36,994 nucleotides of DNA, from positions 1-36,994 of the forward strand of contig JAAYJM010000216.1 of assembly GCA_012522895.1 (NCBI GenBank), in the 5' to 3' direction. Source of the DNA: Ignavibacteria bacterium (GTDB taxonomy: Bacteria; Bacteroidota; Ignavibacteria; Kapaibacteriales; UBA2268). The notes beneath the pieces were generated by a model, which was given only the letters and a program-made list of their open reading frames with translations, did no database searches and had not been told where the DNA came from. Below, one piece after another: positions 25,488 through 34,441 of this stretch; within the stretch, counting starts at the first letter, position 1; each line of letters begins with the position of its first letter. Made by a program: the position numbers and the translations under genes.

Positions 25488-27824
25488 TTATATATTAGCC
25501 CTTCTTTTTTTTATTTCATTTAAACCAGTAAATATTATATCTTCATCTAAAACAATGTCGAATCCGGATTGCGGAACTCCTTTATTTGTCCTTAAACGTC
25601 TTAATACCTCGTTAAAAAGAAGTTCTGCTTCATCGAAACGATTTAAGTGCATTAAGGAATATGCTTTGAGATTGAGTGCATAAACTTGATTTGGCGCTTG
25701 TTCTAAAGATTTTTCTGCCCAAAAAAGAGCTTCCTCATACTGCCCTTGATTTCCAACGATTTGAGATAATGTAGAGCTTGCGCTTGCAAAAACCGATGGC
25801 GTCATCCCTCCTAATTCAATAGCAAAGCGGATAGCGTTTTCAGCTTCCTTATAAAGTCTCATATTCCCAAGCGTTTGCCCAAGCTGATACCAGGCATAAG
25901 CGTTTAATGGCTCCTCTTGAATGTGCTGCATTAATAGATCATAGTTCCTTCTAATTTTTTTGTCCATCTCCTCGCGGCTTTTATTATAGCCCAAATGCTC
26001 AATGATGATGTCAGAAAAGTCTATACTTTTCCCCGCCTCAAAAATTGAAGGAGCGATCTGCTCGTGAACTCTGCCCTCAAAGCGAATAGTTGGGAAGCCG
26101 AGATTTCTGAAAATCCTTGGGTATCCTCCGCGATGCATTTCAGTTGAGCCAGTAAGTTGCAAATGCTCGCTTTCGATAGTGCAGATGTATCCAGCAACAT
26201 GGTAAGGAGCATTAAGCAAAAGCTGCCTTATTTTCTTTGAACTTTCTTTTTCAATGCGTTCATCGGCATCAAGGTAAATTAACCAATCGCAAGTGCAGTG
26301 CTTTAAAGATTCGTTTCTTGCAGCAGCAAAATCCTTATTCCATACAAAATTATAGACTTTCGCGCCATAGCTCAATGCAATTTCTTTAGTTTTATCGCTT
26401 GAGCCAGTGTCAACTATTACTATCTCATCAACTATATCCTTAACGCTTTCTAAACAGCCAGGCAGCATTTCTTCTTCATTTTTAACAATCATACTAAGCG
26501 AAAGCAAATCCTTTTTGACGTCATTTCTTGTAATCTTTTCCAGGTTTTTTTGTGAAATTTTTAGCTCGCTTTCGTCTGTTTTATCAGTAAATTTATCTGC
26601 AAAAGCAGTATCGCTCTTCATTGTTTGTCTTACTTGATTGATAAAGCCTTTTATTTCAGGTCTATTCGGCTCAATCGCCCTTGCCTTTTCTAAAAGTTCT
26701 AAGGCATCTTTATAATTTTTTGAGATGTAAAAAACATTTGCCAGCCCGACCATGCAACTTGAATCATTTTGATTTGCGGCAAGTCCTTTTTCAAATTCAC
26801 TTTTAGCAAGTTTATGCTGATTCAAACCGATATAAGATTTGCCTAATCTAAAATGAAGCTGCTCTATTGGTAAATTATAATCACCAATAATTTGGGACAT
26901 CAAACTTGGCGAAAGCTGAGCTGCATGCATTTTCTGATAGAAATTTAGTGCTTCTTCATATTTTCGTAGCGCCGTATATGTTTCACCGAGAATGAAATTT
27001 GCAAAGCTCTGTATGGGAACGATTCTTAAAGACTCTGTTGCTCTTTGAATCGCCTTTTGATAATCTCCTTGTTGATAAGAAATTATTGCTCCGTAATTTA
27101 ACGCCTGCGGCTTGATTGTGCTGTTGTCGCTTGCAAGCTCAATAGCGATGGCAATATCCCTCTCCGCTTTACTTAAATCCTTTAAAGCTAAATATGTTTT
27201 TGCCCTTTGATAATAAGAATTTAAATCCTTTTCATTGTTTTTTATAGCTAAATCAAGCAGTTCAAGATTGCGTAACTGCTTTTTTTTCATCTGTTCTAAA
27301 TCGTGCGTGTATCCAAGGTGAAGGAACTGAATGTCGCTATTTTCTATTTTTAAATTAAGCTCTTGAATTGGGTCGATAATCTGCTCGTGTATTATGCCAT
27401 AAAAACGAATTTTTGGCTGAGAACGAAATAAACGGAGCAAGCTCGTTGAGTAAACATCAAATTTTCCATCTGCCCTTGTTGCCTCTGATACAACGTTAAT
27501 TAAAAAGCCACCAATATTTTTTTTGACCTTCTTTAATTTTGAAGTCAAAGCATCTGGATTAAGCAATCGCTCGTCAGCGTCAATGCTTAAAATCCAATCG
27601 GATTGAGCTTTTTCGAGTGCAAAATTCCTTGCTTTTGAGAAATCATTTTGCCAAGGAAAATTGAATACTTTGCAATTATATGATTTTGCTATTTCTACTG
27701 TTCTGTCGCTTGAGCCGGTGTCGACAAGAATTATTTCGTTTGCCACAGTTTTAATAGAATCAATGCAATCGGGCAAAAACTTTTCTTCATTTTTTGCTAT
27801 TATACAAACACTTAGAGTTTCCAT
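25488..27824 (-). CDS. Tandem-duplicated GT2 glycosyltransferase with TPR repeats
   Basis: A 778-aa soluble protein made of two similar halves. Each half has a GT-A family 2 glycosyltransferase (SVCIIAKNEE and LSMIVKNEE at the start, VDTGSSDRT / VDTGSSDKT, then the metal-binding DADER at D82/D84 and D519/D521, period about 437 residues) followed by tetratricopeptide repeats (for example YQRAKTYLALKDLSKAERDI and YAWYQLGQTLGNMRLYKEAE). Both catalytic halves keep their DxD motifs, so both may be active. Donor and acceptor are unknown. Such SunS-like or TPR-linked GT2 proteins modify proteins or polysaccharides. It is a single gene, convergent with tRNA-His and divergent from the Kgd-type gene. 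Confidence 0.88.
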   Translation of the reverse strand: METLSVCIIAKNEEKFLPDCIDSIKTVANEIILVDTGSSDRTVEIAKSYNCKVFNFPWQNDFSKARNFALEKAQSDWILSIDADERLLNPDALTSKLKKVKKNIGGFLINVVSEATRADGKFDVYSTSLLRLFRSQPKIRFYGIIHEQIIDPIQELNLKIENSDIQFLHLGYTHDLEQMKKKQLRNLELLDLAIKNNEKDLNSYYQRAKTYLALKDLSKAERDIAIAIELASDNSTIKPQALNYGAIISYQQGDYQKAIQRATESLRIVPIQSFANFILGETYTALRKYEEALNFYQKMHAAQLSPSLMSQIIGDYNLPIEQLHFRLGKSYIGLNQHKLAKSEFEKGLAANQNDSSCMVGLANVFYISKNYKDALELLEKARAIEPNRPEIKGFINQVRQTMKSDTAFADKFTDKTDESELKISQKNLEKITRNDVKKDLLSLSMIVKNEEEMLPGCLESVKDIVDEIVIVDTGSSDKTKEIALSYGAKVYNFVWNKDFAAARNESLKHCTCDWLIYLDADERIEKESSKKIRQLLLNAPYHVAGYICTIESEHLQLTGSTEMHRGGYPRIFRNLGFPTIRFEGRVHEQIAPSIFEAGKSIDFSDIIIEHLGYNKSREEMDKKIRRNYDLLMQHIQEEPLNAYAWYQLGQTLGNMRLYKEAENAIRFAIELGGMTPSVFASASSTLSQIVGNQGQYEEALFWAEKSLEQAPNQVYALNLKAYSLMHLNRFDEAELLFNEVLRRLRTNKGVPQSGFDIVLDEDIIFTGLNEIKKRRANI

Positions 27825-28101
27825 ACTTTATTGCTTTCCATTAAATAAAAATTCTTTCTTAATCTTTTGATTGATAAGCAAATAATTAAAACACACAATT
27901 TACAAAAAAAATCTTTTCTTAATATAAAAATAAGAAATATAATTCTGTTTTCAAAAGAATAATAAAAAATGACTTTTAATGTCTTTAGCTTTTATCTATA
28001 GCTTTAAAGCTACCATGCTTTTAAAACAAAATTATTTATGTAATTAAATAAATATTAAGCATATTTGTATTTTTTGTATAAATTTTTAGCTTAAATAAAT
28101 T

Positions 28102-31100
28102 ATGCTTACACCGAATTTTGCCTTTGAAGAAGAACTTTTTTATAAATATTTAAGAGATGCCGAGTCAGTAAGCCCGGAATGGCGAGCATATTTCAAAAGG
28201 AAAGAAAGCGATTTCAGTGCCAAAGAAGAAAAGAAAGCACCGGCAAGCGAAGAAAAACTTAGCTTATCAGAAAGCGATGAGCTTCAGTCTCTTAGTCCAA
28301 TGCTGTCCCGGGTGGCAAGCAATATGGAAGAAAGCATTGAAATTCCCACCGCAACTTCATTTCGCGATATCCCAGTCAAAGCACTTGACGAAAATAGAAG
28401 GATTATCAATAAATACTTGCAAAAATTGAAGCGGCGCCGCATTTCCTTTACACACTTGCTTGCTTGGGCTATTGTGAAAGGGCTAATCAAATATCCTTTG
28501 CTTAATTCAGCTTTCACAAAAATTGACGGGAAGGCTCATCGCATTCTTCATAAATCAATAAATATTGGACTTGCAGTAGATATTGCCCGCAGCGATGGTA
28601 GTCGAATGCTGCTTGTTCCAAATATTAAAAACGCACAAAATCTTAATTTTTCAGATTTTATAGAAGAATACGACAGATTAATTGATAAAGCGAGAAATAA
28701 TAAAATTAGTCCAGACGATATGTTTGGAACTACTGTTACTTTGACAAACCCCGGAATGATTGGAACCACCTGCTCTTCTCCACGCTTGATGAAAGGACAG
28801 GGCTTAATTGTCGCAAGCGGCTCTATTGATTATCCCGTTGAATTTCAAGCTGTTAGACCAGATTTGCTGACTACTCTTGCCGTTTCAAAAGTGCTTACCA
28901 TTACAAACACTTATGACCATAGAATAATACAAGGGGCGGAATCCGCTGAATTCCTTGCCTATTTAAGCAAACTCCTTCTTGGGGCGGATTTGTTTTACGA
29001 TCAGATTTTTGCTATACTCCGCATTCCTTTTGAGCCGATTCGTTGGTCAAGCGATATAGCAAGCTCAAAAAATAAACTCTACGATGAGCAAGCAGCGATT
29101 GAAAAGGGCGCCCACGTTATGCTTATGATTAATGCTTACAGGGTGCGGGGCCATTTGCTTGCAAATATTAATCCCCTGGGCTTTGAATCATACTACTATC
29201 CCGAGCTTGACCCTGCTCACTATGGCTTTACAATCTGGGACTTGGATAGATATTTCCACGCCGATGATTCTTGGGATCAAAACGATTTACCCTTGCGTCA
29301 AATAATTGAGATACTGCGAGAAACCTACTGTGGCACCACTGGTTATGAATTTATGTATATTCAAAATCCAGAGAAAAAAGAGTGGATTAAAAGCAAGTTA
29401 GAACTCAAAGAAAATGCTCATAGTTTTTCAAAAGAAGAAAAAACTTCTTTTTTAAAAAAATTGATTGAAGCAGAGGAATTTGAAAATTTTCTGCATACAA
29501 AATTCATCGGCTCGAAGCGCTTTTCCCTTGAAGGGAGCGAATCTATGATTGTGATGCTCGATAAGCTGTTTCAACTTGCTGCCGATAATGATTTATCCGC
29601 AATCTCGCTCGGTATGGCTCACAGAGGCCGTTTGAACGTCCTTGCTAATATAATAGGAAAGGACTTGCAAACGATGTTTGCTGAATTTGACGGAGTTATT
29701 GACGCCGTAAATTACTTTGGCTCTGGCGATGTGAAATACCATTTAGGAGCAGATGCAATTTACAGCTCAGAAAATGGCAAGGAAATTCAGGTTGTTCTTT
29801 CTCCAAACCCAAGCCATCTCGAACTTGTAAATCCAGTAGTCGAGGGCGTTGCCCGCGCTTTGGACAATAAATATGAAGATCCAACTTACACAAAGACCTT
29901 GCCTATCCTTATTCACGGCGATGCAGCATTTTCCGGGCAGGGCATTGTTGCCGAAACGCTTAATCTTTCTGAGCTTGAAGGATACCGCACCGGCGGGACT
30001 ATTCACATTATTATCAATAATCAAATTGGCTTTACTACAACGGCAATAGACGCCCGCTCCACTGTTTATTCGACTGATATTGCTAAAATGATCCAAGTTC
30101 CAATTTTGCACGTCAACGGGCATAGCATAGAATCTGTTGTGAGTGCCGCTATTTTTGCTTTTGAATATAGGAAAAAATTCAATAATGATCTGATTATCGA
30201 TCTGCTTTGTTATAGAAAATATGGGCATAACGAAGCTGACGAGCCTTCCTACACTCAGCCTCTTCTTTACAAAAAAATAAAAAACATAGCGCCAGTGTCC
30301 AAAATATTTTCAGAAGAAATATTGAAAGAAGGCGTTATTGAAAAAGATTTTTATCAAAACTATATCCACTCTTTTCAAGAAAAATTAACAGAAATTTTTA
30401 ATAGCAGAAAAGCAAAGGAAATTGATTTTGAAGCACTATACAAGAAAAATGTAGATTTCGATTATAAGTCAGAAACAGCGGTTGAAGAGCCAATTTTAAA
30501 GAAAATTGCTGAAAAAATATCATATTTGCCAGAGCGCATAAATGCTCATAGCAAAGTGAAGCAGCTTTTTTCTCGCCGAGCAACAATGCTCGATTCCCCG
30601 CTTCCGGCGATAGATTGGGGTATGGCTGAGCTACTTGCCTTTGGCTCGATTTTGCTTGATGGACGAGAGATTCGTTTTTCCGGAGAGGATTCTCGGAGAG
30701 GCACTTTCAGTCACCGCCACGCGGTTGTTGTCGATATAAAAAATGAAAATATTTACATCCCGCTTAATAACATTGAGGAAAAACAAGGATTGCTGAGAAT
30801 TTTCGATAGCCCGCTCAGCGAACTTTCTATACTTGGCTTTGAGTATGGCTATAGCACTATTTCTAAAAATGGTTTGACGATTTGGGAGGCACAGTTTGGC
30901 GATTTTGCGAATATGGCTCAACCGATAATCGACCAATACATCGTTTGCGGAGAAGTGAAATGGGGAATAAGCTCAAACTTAGTGCTGCTGCTCCCTCATA
31001 GCTATGAAGGACAGGGGGCAGAGCATTCAAGCGCAAGATTGGAGCGTTTTCTTCAGCTTTGTGCCGACAACAACATCATCGTTGCAAATTTATCTACTCC

Positions 31101-31626
31101 AGCTCAATATTTTCACATTTTGAGAAGGCAGCTTCTTTTAGAAAAGAAAAAGCCGCTTGTCATTATGTCTCCAAAAAGCATTTTAAGGCATCAGCTCGCA
31201 GTTTCCTCTTTAAACGATTTCACGCAAAAGAGTTTTAAAACGATTATGGACGACGAAAGAATAAGCGATTACAAAAAAGTTAAAAAGCTGATTTTCTGCT
31301 CTGGAAAAATTTATTATGACTTGCTGCAAGCAAAGGAAAACGGAGAAAACATTGCAATAATAAGGATTGAGCAGCTTTATCCTTTCGATGAAAAATCTTT
31401 AAAAGAAATACTGAAAAAATACACAAAAATAAAAGAATATCTTTGGCTGCAGGAAGAACCGCAAAATCAAGGTGCTTGGAATTTTATTAACCCGATTTTA
31501 AGCGACTTACTTAACGCGAAAATAAAATACATTGGACGGAAGCAAAGCCCATCAACAGCAACAGGCTCTTTCATCGTCCACAATTTTGAGCAAGAGCAGA
31601 TAATTAAAGAAGCGCTAACCATCTAA
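28102..31626 (+). CDS. kgd: Single-chain 2-oxoglutarate decarboxylase/dehydrogenase E1 with succinyltransferase domain
   Basis: TCA-cycle enzyme of 1174 aa with the architecture of mycobacterial Kgd and corynebacterial OdhA. Residues 1-41 resemble the E1o N-terminal helix (YKYLRDAESVSPEWRAYF). A flexible Ser/Glu/Lys linker follows. Residues 85-320 form a dihydrolipoyl succinyltransferase catalytic domain with TYDHRIIQGAE (H273); Q277 stands where E2 enzymes usually have Asp, as in Kgd. Residues 330-1174 are thiamine-diphosphate E1: MAHRGRLNVLANI, SPNPSHLE, G606-DAAFSGQG and NNQIGFTT at 639-646. There is no lipoyl domain, so lipoyl groups must come from another E2 in trans. It is a single gene with a 277-bp upstream gap. 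Confidence 0.93.
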   Translation: MLTPNFAFEEELFYKYLRDAESVSPEWRAYFKRKESDFSAKEEKKAPASEEKLSLSESDELQSLSPMLSRVASNMEESIEIPTATSFRDIPVKALDENRRIINKYLQKLKRRRISFTHLLAWAIVKGLIKYPLLNSAFTKIDGKAHRILHKSINIGLAVDIARSDGSRMLLVPNIKNAQNLNFSDFIEEYDRLIDKARNNKISPDDMFGTTVTLTNPGMIGTTCSSPRLMKGQGLIVASGSIDYPVEFQAVRPDLLTTLAVSKVLTITNTYDHRIIQGAESAEFLAYLSKLLLGADLFYDQIFAILRIPFEPIRWSSDIASSKNKLYDEQAAIEKGAHVMLMINAYRVRGHLLANINPLGFESYYYPELDPAHYGFTIWDLDRYFHADDSWDQNDLPLRQIIEILRETYCGTTGYEFMYIQNPEKKEWIKSKLELKENAHSFSKEEKTSFLKKLIEAEEFENFLHTKFIGSKRFSLEGSESMIVMLDKLFQLAADNDLSAISLGMAHRGRLNVLANIIGKDLQTMFAEFDGVIDAVNYFGSGDVKYHLGADAIYSSENGKEIQVVLSPNPSHLELVNPVVEGVARALDNKYEDPTYTKTLPILIHGDAAFSGQGIVAETLNLSELEGYRTGGTIHIIINNQIGFTTTAIDARSTVYSTDIAKMIQVPILHVNGHSIESVVSAAIFAFEYRKKFNNDLIIDLLCYRKYGHNEADEPSYTQPLLYKKIKNIAPVSKIFSEEILKEGVIEKDFYQNYIHSFQEKLTEIFNSRKAKEIDFEALYKKNVDFDYKSETAVEEPILKKIAEKISYLPERINAHSKVKQLFSRRATMLDSPLPAIDWGMAELLAFGSILLDGREIRFSGEDSRRGTFSHRHAVVVDIKNENIYIPLNNIEEKQGLLRIFDSPLSELSILGFEYGYSTISKNGLTIWEAQFGDFANMAQPIIDQYIVCGEVKWGISSNLVLLLPHSYEGQGAEHSSARLERFLQLCADNNIIVANLSTPAQYFHILRRQLLLEKKKPLVIMSPKSILRHQLAVSSLNDFTQKSFKTIMDDERISDYKKVKKLIFCSGKIYYDLLQAKENGENIAIIRIEQLYPFDEKSLKEILKKYTKIKEYLWLQEEPQNQGAWNFINPILSDLLNAKIKYIGRKQSPSTATGSFIVHNFEQEQIIKEALTI

Positions 31627-31670
31627 AAAAGTTATGGCAAGCAGGAATAGAATACTTGCCTAACAATTTG

Positions 31671-31732
31671 TCTGAACCTTGATTTCAATGTTTTTCGATT
31701 TCTTAAAAAAATCTGGTGAATCAAGGTTCAGA
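31671..31732. repeat. GAACCTTGATT-family long hairpin
   Basis: TCTGAACCTTGATT (31671-31684) and AATCAAGGTTCAGA (31719-31732) are a perfect 14-bp inverted repeat around a 34-base T/A-rich loop, located between the convergent kgd and TonB-receptor genes. A likely bidirectional terminator and the most complete member of the family. Confidence 0.7.
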
Positions 31733-31738
31733 CCAACT

Positions 31739-31766
31739 GGACTCTTCGCTGCGCTCAGAGAGAGAC
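31739..31766. repeat. Degenerate arm of the 81-nt palindrome
   Basis: GACTCTTCGCTGCGCTCAGAG, then AGAGACG, matches the 3' arm GATTCTTCACTGCGTTCAGAATGAC of the element at 34337-34363 with several changes. Confidence 0.5.
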
Positions 31767-31810
31767 GAAAAAAAAGCTCTGACTAATCACAGTTCAGACA
31801 AAAACAACGA

Positions 31811-34060
31811 TTAATAGAGTTTCCAGCGCAAGCCCATATAAATATTTCTGCCAGTAACCGGGGCGTAAATTATTGAGCTATCAAAAAATTCTCCAAATGG
31901 ATTTTGATAGCCCAAAACAGGCATTGGCTGAGTGTAGCCTGTCAAGTTTTCTGCGCCCATGTATAGCTCAAAATTATCGAATGTCTTTGTTATTTGAGCG
32001 TGGAGTAAGACATAGCTTTTAAATCTTTCTGCCAAGCGGAACTCCGCCGGATTTGAAGAAGTGTTTGGCAAGCGCCCTCCTCCATTGTAATCTATTGTGA
32101 AATCGAGCATCCACTCCCTAAACAGCGTAGAATAGCCCAAATTTAAAAAGCCCTTATGCTTGCTAACCAAAGGTTTTTCGAGCAGCTGCCCGTTGTAAGT
32201 AGCTTTCACATCGTTTAAACGATAGGCAGCCATAATATCCAATCCCTCAAATAAAGTGAAGGAAATGTCCGTTTGGAAGCTATTTGAATAAGAATCGCCG
32301 TGCAAATTAGAAAAATACACTTCTCGCGGGCTTCTATCCATATCCACAATGATTTGATTTATAAAGTCGGTGCGATAAAACTCTGTGTTCAAAGTAAATT
32401 CCGTTCCAAATAAGTCAAATTTATAGAAAGCGTTTATGCCATAATTTAAAGCTTCTTCTGGCTTTAATTCTTCTTCAATCGTAAAATTTCTTGAGCTGGC
32501 AAGTGAGCCAACATTTTCAGCAAAAATATTTGCAGTTCTGAAGCCTTTTCCAATAGAGCCACGCAGGATAAGGTCCTCCGTTAAATCATATTTTAAATGG
32601 AAGCGCGGTGTGAAAAAAGTCCCTTGTATATTGTGAAAATCGGCACGCATACCAGCAATAAATGTAAAGCCCAGAACGTTTCTCAAAGTGTATTCTGTGT
32701 AAACTCCCGGAACGACTTCTTTCCTATAATAGCTCTGCCCTTTAAATTCTTCATTAAACTCGTCATAAACTAAGCTAATTCCATTGACAAAGCCGTGGCT
32801 AATTTCTTTTTCCTGATGATGCTCATCTTCACCGTCTTCGTGATGATGAATCGCTTCAATAGACCAATCGTATAAAAGATTGACAAATAAAGAGTTTTGC
32901 TTTCCGTTATAAGTATTTTTATCAAAATAAGAATCTTGCTTGTGATGAGAAGCAGATGCTATTAAGGCAATGCTTTTATACTGCTCTGTCGGAAGGACAA
33001 ATCCATTTTTTGCAAAAACTTCATAACGCTCGGTCTTGATGTTCATTCCATATAGATCTGGACTTTTGCTTGGATAATAGCCCTTTTGTCCGGCTCCCCT
33101 ATCTTCGTAAAGTGCTTTTATTCCGAGCTGCGAGTGAACGCCGTCCCCCGCATATTCCCAATGATTGAAAAGGTTTATTTGATCTACAAGCGGGTGATCG
33201 AGAAAGCCATCGTGATTATGATCTTCTTCAAAACGCAGTGTGTTTCCGTGCAAGAACAAGATAGTTCTCAAATTATCAGTTACCGGGATTTTTGTATTAA
33301 TATTAGCTTCGATTTTCCCTTGCTGGCTCAGATAAAGATTTGAGAAAAATGGCTCTGCCGATTCGTTTTTTTTGAAAGTAACGTTAATTTGTCCTGTAAT
33401 AGATTCATAGCCTTCGACAACCGAGGCTGTGCCTTTTGAAATCTGAATTGACTCCATCCAAGTGCCGGGAATATAGCCCAATCCAAACATAGAAGCAATT
33501 CCACGCAGATTTGGTATCTTATCAGTCATCATTTGGACATACTTACCTTGAAGCCCAAGCAACTGAATTTGCTTTGCTCCAGACATTGCATCGGTATACT
33601 CCACATCTACCGAAGGATTTGTTTGAAAGCTCTCAGCCAAATTGCAGCAAGCAGCTTTTTTCAATCCGTGTGAGGTAATTGATTCCGTTTTTGCGATCGA
33701 GGAATAAGAAAGAGCGTTCCCTGTTTGCCGTCCTACTACCTCAATTTCATCTAATTCAAGTTCTGATTTTAAATTAATTTCAATTCCAGTTTGATTGTTA
33801 GAAACGATTATCGTATCTTTTTTATAACCAATATAGGAAACGACTAATTTATTTGTTTTGTTGTTATTTTCTAATGTAAAAGCACCTTTTGAACTAGTAA
33901 GTGTGCCTTTGCCACTGTTTAGCCATTGGACTGAGGCGGCGGAAAGTGGAGCTTTCTTTCCGTCTGCATCAATTCCAAAAACAATCCCGCTTACTTCCGC
34001 TTTTGCGAAGCTGAAGGAAACAAGAAACAATAGCACTAATAAATATATATTTTTATTCAT
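31811..34060 (-). CDS. TonB-dependent receptor, probably for a metal or metal complex
   Basis: Outer-membrane receptor of 749 aa. Signal peptide (MNKNIYLLVLLFLVSFSFAKA), carboxypeptidase-regulatory-like domain (residues 24-115, GKGTLTSSKGAFTL and YIGYKKDTI), plug domain with a Cys pair (ACCNLAESFQTNPSVDV, C138-C139) and the QLLGLQGKYVQMMTD stretch, then a 22-strand barrel ending in YMGLRWKLY. A surface loop at residues 405-415 is HHHEDGEDEHH, which could bind metal ions. The Cys-pair plug motif is typical of Bacteroidota receptors found near HYC_CC_PP proteins and associated with copper or other transition metals; the ligand here is inferred. No SusD partner is present. AAGGAG precedes the ATG. 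The upstream HYC_CC_PP gene is separated by 381 bp of repeats. Confidence 0.86.
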   Translation of the reverse strand: MNKNIYLLVLLFLVSFSFAKAEVSGIVFGIDADGKKAPLSAASVQWLNSGKGTLTSSKGAFTLENNNKTNKLVVSYIGYKKDTIIVSNNQTGIEINLKSELELDEIEVVGRQTGNALSYSSIAKTESITSHGLKKAACCNLAESFQTNPSVDVEYTDAMSGAKQIQLLGLQGKYVQMMTDKIPNLRGIASMFGLGYIPGTWMESIQISKGTASVVEGYESITGQINVTFKKNESAEPFFSNLYLSQQGKIEANINTKIPVTDNLRTILFLHGNTLRFEEDHNHDGFLDHPLVDQINLFNHWEYAGDGVHSQLGIKALYEDRGAGQKGYYPSKSPDLYGMNIKTERYEVFAKNGFVLPTEQYKSIALIASASHHKQDSYFDKNTYNGKQNSLFVNLLYDWSIEAIHHHEDGEDEHHQEKEISHGFVNGISLVYDEFNEEFKGQSYYRKEVVPGVYTEYTLRNVLGFTFIAGMRADFHNIQGTFFTPRFHLKYDLTEDLILRGSIGKGFRTANIFAENVGSLASSRNFTIEEELKPEEALNYGINAFYKFDLFGTEFTLNTEFYRTDFINQIIVDMDRSPREVYFSNLHGDSYSNSFQTDISFTLFEGLDIMAAYRLNDVKATYNGQLLEKPLVSKHKGFLNLGYSTLFREWMLDFTIDYNGGGRLPNTSSNPAEFRLAERFKSYVLLHAQITKTFDNFELYMGAENLTGYTQPMPVLGYQNPFGEFFDSSIIYAPVTGRNIYMGLRWKLY

Positions 34061-34141
34061 TTTTTCTCCTTGAATTTATTTTAAATTTTAAAAAGAATTT
34101 TTTTTAGTCACTCTTCAATTTGTTGCCAAGAACGTCTTTAT

Positions 34142-34157
34142 CCCCCGCTGGCGGGGG
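34142..34157. repeat. CCCCCGC/GCGGGGG palindrome
   Basis: Same seven-bp arms as 1563-1578, with a TG centre where the first has CA, so the copy is in reverse orientation. Confidence 0.7.
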
Positions 34158-34207
34158 ACATGCTTTCTCACCATTTGAAAAAAGCGGACGGGGAGATTTT
34201 TCACTTT

Positions 34208-34289
34208 GTCATTCCGAGCGTAGCGAGGAATCCAGAGTAATTGCGGTATTAAAACGCTTTCTGGATTCTTCACTACGTTCAGAAAGACA
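34208..34289. repeat. 81-nt imperfect palindrome, copy 2
   Basis: Starts GTCATTCCGAGCGTAGCG, continues GAATCCAGA, and returns as TCTGGATTCTTCACTACG, then TTCAGAAAGACA. Compared with copy 1 (1594-1674), two paired positions changed together, which supports selection or gene conversion for a folded form. Confidence 0.8.
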
Positions 34290-34336
34290 GTGCCATTCTA
34301 TCTCATCATTTGAAAAAGGGGGCCGGGGGATTTTCT

Positions 34337-34363
34337 GGATTCTTCACTGCGTTCAGAATGACA
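34337..34363. repeat. Isolated 3' arm of the 81-nt palindrome
   Basis: GGATTCTTCACTGCGTTCAG, then AATGACA, matches the right-hand arm of the elements at 1594-1674 and 34208-34289, without the left arm. Confidence 0.7.
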
Positions 34364-34441
34364 GAGAAATTTTCCACCCCCTTTTTCCACCGACAGCGGG
34401 GGACATTCATGTCTCCACCTTTGAAAAAAAATAAGCGAAAC

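Larger units (their letters stand above)
34061..34441. other. 381-bp repeat-filled intergenic region
   Basis: Between the TonB receptor and the HYC_CC_PP-type gene, both on the minus strand. It contains the CCCCCGC/GCGGGGG palindrome (34142-34157), the second 81-nt palindrome (34208-34289), an additional 3' arm (34337-34363), two TTTGAAAAA(A/G)-G-rich words and a final AGCGGGGGACATTCATG. An open frame across it is repeat sequence (CHSERSEESR type), not a gene. Confidence 0.75.

Noticed and set aside
29767-30228. 153-aa minus-strand open frame inside kgd
   Set aside because: It is antisense to the conserved E1 domain; a shadow of the real gene.
31811-34060. SusC-type polysaccharide receptor
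   Set aside because: No SusD gene is adjacent; the His-rich loop, Cys pair and HYC_CC_PP neighbour point to metals.
34120-34434. 104-aa open frame on the plus strand
   Set aside because: It is made of dispersed repeat sequence (CHSERSEESR and LHCVQND-type words) and palindromes, with no real protein features.
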